Notes under the pieces: model-generated
What the model was told of the DNA's origin: nothing
The model's input: the letters and a program-made list of their open reading frames with translations, nothing else
Databases searched by the model: none
Part shown: one piece after another, positions 58,935 to 64,000 of the stretch
How positions within the stretch are numbered: position 1 is the stretch's first letter
Layout of the letters: every line of letters begins with the position of its first letter
Assembly (NCBI GenBank): GCA_025200525.1
Contig: CM045770.1
Span: 85,770,084 to 85,834,083, forward strand
Direction of reading: 5' to 3'
Origin: Camellia lanceoleosa
Lineage: Eukaryota > Streptophyta > Magnoliopsida > Ericales > Theaceae
DNA: 64,000 nucleotides
Position numbers and translations under genes: made by a program

Positions 58935-59356
58935 AGCTCCAATGACATTGGAGCTGCTATTACTTTAAAATAGTATAGAATTTACTTTTTTTCATTTCCA
59001 ATAGTATGCTAATAGAGTTGTTAAATTATATCTTTACTATATCTTTTGTCAAATTTGACATTAATTTTACCTATAGTTAAAATTGCCAGCGTAACAATTT
59101 TGAGAGGCCAATGGTCGACCGAGTGGATGATCAGGTGGTCGCCACTTGGTAGAAGTTGCAGAAAGTGCTAAACTGCAGAATTTTGAAGTCCGCCAATCTT
59201 CCGATCGATTGTCGGTCTAGTTATCCGGTTAAATTAAAAAATAGCAATTTCACCGTTGGAGTAACATTGCTATTCTATAATTTGTTTTGCACTAATTATT
59301 GTTAAATTATAGTTTTAGCTATCTTTTTTACCAATTTATCATAGGAGTTGCTCTAA
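58935..59356. mobile_element. Probable MITE (TTGGAGCTGC / GGAGTTGCTCTAA ends)
   Basis: The left end lies at the palindrome AGCTCCAATGACATTGGAGCT (positions 58935-58955), and the right end is CATAGGAGTTGCTCTAATATG. The interior is AT-rich apart from a GC-richer core at 59100-59230 with GTCGACCG and CGATCG. Non-coding. From 59357 to 59639 nothing is recognisable. Confidence 0.45.
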
Positions 59357-59639
59357 TATGCCAAATTTGACATTGCTAAGATAAGCAATAATATATATTT
59401 CTAATTTTGGAATTCTAATTGAATTCTAATGATGTGACAGGGAATAAAATAAAATAAAACCAAAGTCAAAACATCACATCACAGTAAGGTCCACTCCCAT
59501 TAGAGCTCATTAGAGTTTCTTTATTAGAGTTCCTATTGGCTTTTTTGGCTTTCGAAGGTTAGTATTGTAATTTTAAGCGTGCCAGCAAGGATCAATCAGT
59601 CCTTATAGAAGATTAATTGTCAACCAATTATTAGACGAT

Positions 59640-60300
59640 TGTGTTTCAGTTCTTTTAACCTCAACGAAGAAGACTTTTACTGGTGGCTTTGTTTCGGAGA
59701 ATTTAGCAAATAACAATTAAATGAAAAACAATTGTAGCATTTCATTAAGTAAAAATGAAAGACTTACAATGATCTAATTCAGACTCGTAGAGGTTTACAG
59801 TAACAAGCTACTTGAAACTACTCTTATGAATGAAGTGCAGTGCAGTGTAGGAATTTGAAGTACAGAAATGTAACTAACAAGAAATGTAAAAATTGGAAGG
59901 AAAATAAAGTAGATAAAACTAGTTTCTGGATCTGAGTCTGGGGGACTCTTTCTGGGGCCTTCTTTAATATTTATACTTCTCAATGATAACCATCGAAATG
60001 AGCTTCTAACCGTCGAATCATCCCTCCATGATCGCTGATCATGTTTCCTCACAGTTAGGTCCACTACGCCATGTCTGCAGTTAGGCTTCCCTTTTGATTT
60101 TGAATTTGAATATATGAATAACCGTTAAAGCCATGTTATCTTGCATCTCTTTGCTGATGCAGTGCTATGCAGATCCACAATAACCAATACTAACTGTCAC
60201 GTGTGTGATTATGATTGAAGATTTGAATTGTTTTCCTGTATTGCTCTCATTCTGCCACGTGTTGAACTGTGATTAGCCTGTACAAAATATGTAGCCAACA
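59640..60300 (-). repeat. 3' LTR of a minus-strand LTR retrotransposon
   Basis: On the minus strand the LTR starts TGTTGGCTACAT (ending at 60300 on the plus strand) directly after GCGGGGGGTAA, a polypurine tract. A TATA box at 59965-59975 and a downstream TTGTAAGTCTTTCATTTTTA region suit U3-R-U5 order. The other end is placed near TGAAACACA at 59640 and is uncertain by tens of bases. The rest of the element lies to the right and runs off the window. Confidence 0.6.
59965..59975 (-). promoter_or_regulatory. TATA box of minus-strand LTR
   Basis: TATAAATATTA on the minus strand, about 325 bp inside the LTR from its U3 end, is the best TATA candidate. Confidence 0.5.
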
Positions 60301-60311
60301 TTACCCCCCGC
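60301..60311 (-). promoter_or_regulatory. Polypurine tract of minus-strand element
   Basis: GCGGGGGGTAA on the minus strand abuts the LTR start TGTTGG. It fixes the element's direction. Confidence 0.6.
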
Positions 60312-60500
60312 ACTAATATACTGAATACTTGGTGATATTAGTGGATCAAGACATTTTTCCCACGTCTTAGAACATGCATGGGCTTTGCATTTTTTCAGAA
60401 ATGCAACCATCATGTATCAATGAAACATTTGCATTAAATTCTCTTCTATCTTTTGAACATTCCCACTATCTCAGTATTCGAAAAGACTGGTACATCTTTC

Positions 60501-61681
60501 ATGGCCAAGCAAACCTTTTCTTACCTTGATCAAGCATATGAAGAGTTGTTTGATAATGTTGTTCGTCCTCGAAAGAACCTTCATGCATTTTTATCCACTT
60601 TATCCACCTTCCTATATTCAAGTCATGGAAGCTTTTGCAAACTATCAACCTTTGGATTACGAACCTATTGTCCACAATTATTTAAACCAAAATTTTGCAA
60701 ACATGGATATTGGAAGCTCTTCTTCTGACCCATAGCCTTCTGCATGGGATGAGGCTGCAACTTCTTTTTCTTCTGAGGCTTTCGGCTGGAGAAGCTGGCC
60801 AGAACCTGAGGAGTCTAAGTTAAGAGAGCAAATCAATCATCACTTTGTCGAAATTGTTGATCCTTTAACTTTCTCTCCCTTTGCTCAGAGCTCGGTGGTT
60901 TACCCATATGTACCCATCGACCGCCGATGCCATTTGGAAGACAATTTACTTGTAGCATGGTACACATCCTCCATGCCTACGAAGATAGCACAAGCCACTC
61001 GCCGTCCAGAAGAGGCACAAAGGGTACAACCCATCGTTCTTAGCCCGTGAGGCAAAACTTTGCTCTTCTGACTGGCTTGACTGCGTTAGCAACCCCCAGT
61101 TCCCTCATTCTTTCGAGATGGAAGCTCCTGCACCTCCTTTTCCGCAAAACCCTCATTGGATGGAAGAACTGAGGCTTACTCTTTTTTAGGACCAGTTTCT
61201 CTCCTCCTATAGCCCTCCATCTCTCCCTACTATATTTGAACAATATCAAGCCCATCTTCTGTTTGCAGCCTTTTCTCACTTGCCCTTCAATGTTCTCGAG
61301 GGTGATGTTCCTCTTAAGAACTTTCAATGGGCTTGTGATATTATGACCCGGGGTCATGTCCTCAACCCTATCGCCCAAGCAGAGCTCTAGATGTTTTTAG
61401 ACCAACTCCCGCTGCTTCTTCATTGGCATCAAATTTCTGTGGCCACCACTCGATCTTTGGCCCAAATCTCAGCCCATCAAGTTCATACCCGGTATGAAGC
61501 AAAGAACCTTATCGACGAATATAATGATTTCAAGAATAAAGACTCTGCATACTGGGATGACTTGGACATGGATGAGATAGAACAAGGGTTGAAAGAAACA
61601 GAGTTTGAAATAAAGGCCGAAAAACTTTTTTATCAAATAAGAGCATATCAACTTGACCTAGCACGAGAAGATAGAAGATAG
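60501..61681 (+). pseudogene. Antisense passenger gene 1 of the minus-strand element
   Basis: Start at ATG 60501 (TTCATGGCC). Coding resumes in another frame near 60600 (YEPIVHNYLNQNFANMDIGS), continues past a TAG at about 60733 to about 61040, then shifts to a third frame running through to 61681 with TAG stops near 61187 and 61388. The C-terminal part (DEYNDFKNKDSAYWDDLDMD and onward) is highly charged and probably helical. The family was not recognised. It lies on the strand opposite the retrotransposon, next to its 3' LTR. Fairly clear coding character despite two frameshifts and three stops. Confidence 0.45.
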
Positions 61682-61689
61682 AATTAAAA

Positions 61690-62750
61690 AGGAACAGAAG
61701 TTCATTGACCACAGTTGAAACAAATTCCATGACCTTGTTATTTACTCTATTCCTTATTTTTATGAACTTGAATATGTAGCCAAGAAAGGCTTATGATGTA
61801 ATTGCTTTTGTCTTAATAAAGCTAAGATGTCTCATCTTTTATTTGGCATGGTCTGATTTTATTCTATTTGTCAAAAAACAAACAAAATCAGGGCTTCGAA
61901 TTCACTAATTTTGTCATTCGAAGCTTGATTTGAGCATATCCAATGAAATACTGGAAACCCGATTTGAACTTTTCCAACATATGGAGTGTAATTAACAACC
62001 TTTGCCTTAGGTCTCTTTTCAGAATCAGAGCTTCAAATTCAACAATTTTGCCTATCGAAACTTGATTTATCATATTCAATTCCCTAACATATGGTTAATA
62101 CAATCAAGCAGTTTCAAATTAACTATTTTTGCTTCAAACAAACAGTTTACACTTTCCAAAATATGGAAACCTCCTTTAAGGATTGCATTGTTTTATTCTA
62201 AAAAAGTGATTCCTTTTGTATACTACTAAACCAACTATTAGTTTGAAACCTAGAACAAACAAATTCTAATTGTAAGGTATTTCAAACTTTGCTTCGAACG
62301 ATTTTACTCTCATCAAGAAACCTAAAAGCAGGTCTTTAATCCTTTTGAAGTAAAAAAAATACCTGGGCATTCCTGCACTATTAGGTGTGAAATGTGCTTC
62401 GAAGTCAACTTCATGCTTTCAAAGCTGTTTGTCACTTGATTTTGGCGCCAAAGCTTGGCCTTGAAGCCAAACATTTTATTTCGAAGCCAATATTAGTATT
62501 TGAGGTTCGTTTCCCTCCATAACTATCAACATTGAGAGGAACTTTTCACAAGCGTACCTTTAGTACTTTTTTTATAAATTCTGCACACTTAAAACAACTA
62601 GGTGTTTTTTAGACAGAAAGGTTTAAAAACTCTTTTATTTTGTGCTTCTAATTCACTTGGTCGCCTAACACACAAACCCTTCATCTCCATTGGCTTTCTC
62701 TTTCCTTTTACTCTCTTTTTCAACTACATCTTCTGAAAAAACTCCTGTCA
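61690..62750. other. Spacer with diverged ~139-bp repeat and leader
   Basis: GGGCTTCGAATTCACTAATT at about 61892 and GAGCTTCAAATTCAACAATT at about 62031 mark two diverged copies, each followed by CGAAGCTTGATTT / CGAAACTTGATTT. Further TTCGAAGCCAA motifs occur near 62400-62510. The final 200 bp (CT-rich, before ATG 62751) look like the 5' leader of the next gene. Confidence 0.5.
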
Positions 62751-64000
62751 ATGGCTTCTTCTTCCTTGAAAATACCGGTTGTGGAGCATGCAAGTCCATC
62801 CATAGCCTTAAAAAGGATTATTGATGAAGAGTGTGAGAAATATAAGGTTGGTGAGAAAAGTGCCATCGACAAACGCATCTTCATTCCCCGTCGCCATGAG
62901 TAATAAGAATATATGCTTGGGCCCATTTTTAAGGAGATTCCCACCGAGCTTCCAGCTTTGTATCCACGTCTGGAAGATCATTGCCTCCTTTATGAAGGTG
63001 GTCTTGATTGGGGAAGCTGGAGGAAGAACCGACCCCATCGCTGCTGGCCCACAGTGAGACCAAAGTGAGAGGAATGATATGATCCCTGATAGGACATTGG
63101 ATCTTCAGGAGCTCTGCCTCTTCGACGCCCTTCAATTATCCAGGTTCACCATTTCAGAGGATCTTTTTTTAATACCTGCTGCCCTTTATTTTTGGAATTA
63201 TGCTTTCAATTTCTTCCAATTTAGATGTGGGATGATGGCTCCTACTGTCCTTGACATCTGTCATCGTTAGGATTATCCCCTACTAGTATCCCCATTGGTC
63301 CAGACTATTCTGACCTCAAAACCCTTTTTTCCCTCCCCTCTCTGAACTCATCTTATGGTGACTTTGTCAAGGTTGAGAACAAAAGAGAGGGCTTTGTGAC
63401 TGATAGGGAATTTTTCTCTTTTATATTGTATTCGCTTTGCAAATTCCTCTTCTGTACCTCTTCTCAGAGGATCATGCCTGCGTTTGCCTCTCTTGCCAAA
63501 GCCCTTGTTTTACAAAGAAAGGTGGCCTTAGCTCCATACGTTTTAGGTCATGTTTATAGAGCTTGTTCCTCTTTTTTGTGAAAAACCCTTGGATGCCAAT
63601 CAGGGAGGCCCATTTTGGATACTTCAACTTTGGCTTTTTGCATACTTCACCGATTTACAGTCTAAATGCCTAAGGTTTTTGGAGTCAAACCCTACCACTC
63701 ATGGTATGAAGTTAGCCAATGTTTCACTCTATCCTTCCAACTTTGCTTTTTACTTTTCTTTCTTCCACCAACTCCCAGCTTCCGTCCCTTCGAAACTACT
63801 AATATTGGCCCATCCTGGTTAAGGACCTTTTTGAGTGATAGGTCCTGTTCTACACCCCAACACAAAAACATGTAGGCCTCTATTCTAATTCCCAGGGAAC
63901 TATTCATTAGGACTATGAACCCTGGAGCTTACAAGTGCATCTTTGAGCCCTATTGTCCTGCCCAATTTGCTAGGCAATTTGGACTCTCACAAGGGGTCTC
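62751..64000 (+). pseudogene. Plant mobile domain (PMD)-like passenger gene, degenerate, partial
   Basis: Start at ATG 62751 (GTCAATGGC, start MASSSLKIP). The N-terminal frame reads to a double TAA at about 62901, then PIFKEIPTELPALYPRLED, then TGA stops at about 63055-63105. From 63079 another frame gives RTLDLQELCLFDALQLSRFT and CGMMAPTVLDICHR. A MMxPTLLDV-type motif is a hallmark of the plant mobile (aminotransferase-like) domain, found in transposons and in MAIN-type host proteins. The stretch near 63480-63580 (LAPYVLGHVYRA) and the one near 63600-63660 also fit that domain. It runs off the right edge. Its strand is antisense to the retrotransposon defined at 60300. Confidence 0.55.

Overview
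The window looks like heterochromatic or intergenic DNA of a flowering plant, most likely a eudicot; the species cannot be told from sequence alone. It is AT-rich, and nearly everything recognisable is a plant transposable element: Ty1/copia and Ty3/gypsy (Tat-type) retrotransposons, solo LTRs, a CACTA element, MULE-type and hAT-like MITEs, a Helitron and a SINE. No intact host gene, rRNA or functional tRNA gene was found. Every long coding trace is a broken retroelement or a transposon passenger gene.

Layout. 1-6775: a roughly 100-bp tandem repeat split by a 6.3-kb LTR insertion (350-6666, target-site duplication GATTG), which itself holds a second LTR (1327-5130, duplication GCGAC). 6776-15960: AT-rich DNA packed with MITEs, several with intact 9- to 12-bp duplications, plus an array of GTGTGAT hairpins (14321-15262). 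15960-30813: a decayed Ty1/copia element whose 5' LTR was split by a 7.4-kb CACTA element (16813-24224, duplication AAT). 31695-43297: a Tat-type Ty3/gypsy element with 425-bp LTRs, a gag-pol pseudogene with two RNase H domains, two tandem-repeat arrays, and antisense ORFs with a Transposase_28-like region between pol and the 3' LTR. 43303-52861: AT-rich DNA with a 3.3-kb long-TIR MULE, a minisatellite and a small Helitron. 52862-59356: a SINE, a MULE-type MITE holding a 2.4-kb solo LTR, a large foldback element and a gene-fragment-carrying TIR element. 59640-64000: the 3' end of a minus-strand LTR retrotransposon that carries plus-strand (antisense) passenger genes, one of them plant mobile domain (PMD)-like.

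How parts relate. The nesting order can be read directly: tandem repeat, then solo LTR, then second LTR; copia, then CACTA; MULE, then solo LTR. Both gag-pol pseudogenes, and the PMD-like passenger, are damaged mainly by changes that read as C-to-T or G-to-A transitions. This fits decay of methylated, silenced DNA. The most interesting theme is two separate LTR retrotransposons each carrying extra genes in antisense orientation next to the 3' LTR.
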